Assembly: GCA_900771185.1 (NCBI GenBank)
Contig: CAAGND010000082.1
Location: forward strand, 1 to 5,199
Source: Clostridia bacterium
GTDB taxonomy: Bacteria > Bacillota > Clostridia > Oscillospirales > Acutalibacteraceae
Reading direction: 5' to 3'
DNA length: 5,199 nucleotides
Shown: piece after piece, positions 5,108 to 5,199 of the stretch
Position numbering within the stretch: position 1 is the stretch's first letter
Layout of the letters: every line of letters begins with the position of its first letter
Program-made: the position numbers and the translations under genes
Notes under the pieces: generated by a model
Database searches by the model: none
Told to the model about the DNA's origin: nothing
What the model saw: the letters and a program-made list of their open reading frames with translations, nothing else

Positions 5108-5199
5108 TTACTGGGCGATGATGCGTCCCGTCAGCCCATACTTCTCCGCAAGCCTGTCAAGTGTGCCGTCATCATAGAGCTCCTTGATAGCGGCGTTAA
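5108..5199 (-). CDS. Amino-acid ABC transporter substrate-binding protein, C-terminal fragment (5' end outside window)
   Basis: The minus-strand frame ending at the TAA at 5110-5108 gives NAAIKELYDDGTLDRLAEKY followed by GLTGRIIAQ. The pattern of a final helix containing I-K-E-L, then a D-G-T-L-D turn and A-E-K-Y, is the usual C-terminus of family 3 extracellular solute-binding proteins for polar amino acids. Only the last 29 full codons are in the window, so the signal peptide, lipobox and ligand-binding residues cannot be seen. Its position just before the permease and ATPase genes on the same strand makes it their binding protein, the extracellular lipoprotein or secreted component that delivers the amino acid. 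The substrate is unknown. The 108-base gap to the permease contains a strong hairpin, consistent with separately tuned expression. Confidence 0.85.
   Translation of the reverse strand, partial: NAAIKELYDDGTLDRLAEKYGLTGRIIAQ

Noticed and set aside
1..5199. CRISPR array, tRNA, rRNA or prophage genes
   Set aside because: No regularly spaced direct repeats of CRISPR length, no tRNA or rRNA signatures and no phage-like genes are visible on either strand.

Overview
The window looks like chromosomal DNA from an anaerobic, probably gut-type, member of the Clostridia (Firmicutes), possibly the Oscillospiraceae/Ruminococcaceae side. This rests on the mid-range G+C by eye, strong Shine-Dalgarno sites close to AGGAGG, tightly packed genes, a YhiN/HI0933-type flavoprotein next to a COG2509-type FAD protein, and an M23 + M50 protease pair resembling SpoIVFA/SpoIVFB of endospore formers. 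The taxonomic placement is inference; no rRNA or other marker gene is present.

Layout. Bases 1-1854 (+ strand) hold the 3' end of a HI0933-family flavoprotein, then, 21 bases later, a complete 533-residue FAD-dependent dehydrogenase-like protein of unknown reaction. These converge, with a 23-base gap, on a two-gene minus-strand operon (3316 down to 1878). That operon encodes a membrane-anchored M23 (LytM-type) metallopeptidase and a polytopic M50 site-2 protease, with stop and start codons overlapping as TGATG. Bases 3317-3557 are the only sizeable gene-free stretch. It holds a telomere-like tract of TTAG-containing heptamers, nested inverted repeats, a possible promoter for the protease operon and a very clear intrinsic terminator. 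Bases 3558-5199 (minus strand) hold a polar-amino-acid ABC importer in the order binding protein (3' end only), permease, ATPase. A strong hairpin without a T-run sits between the binding-protein and permease genes.

How the genes work together. The importer genes form one transcription unit reading leftwards: the binding protein captures an amino acid outside the cell, the permease forms the channel and the ATPase drives uptake, and the terminator at 3504-3550 closes the unit. The M23/M50 pair would act at a membrane; by analogy with SpoIVFA/SpoIVFB, the M23 protein would scaffold or regulate the intramembrane protease. The two flavoproteins are probably co-transcribed, but neither has a function that can be read from sequence.

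For three genes (M50, M23, permease) the Shine-Dalgarno evidence supports a start downstream of the longest open frame, and those starts are used here. I see no mobile element, CRISPR array, tRNA or rRNA, and no clearly new multi-gene system. The least explained DNA is the repeat-rich spacer at about 3379-3480.
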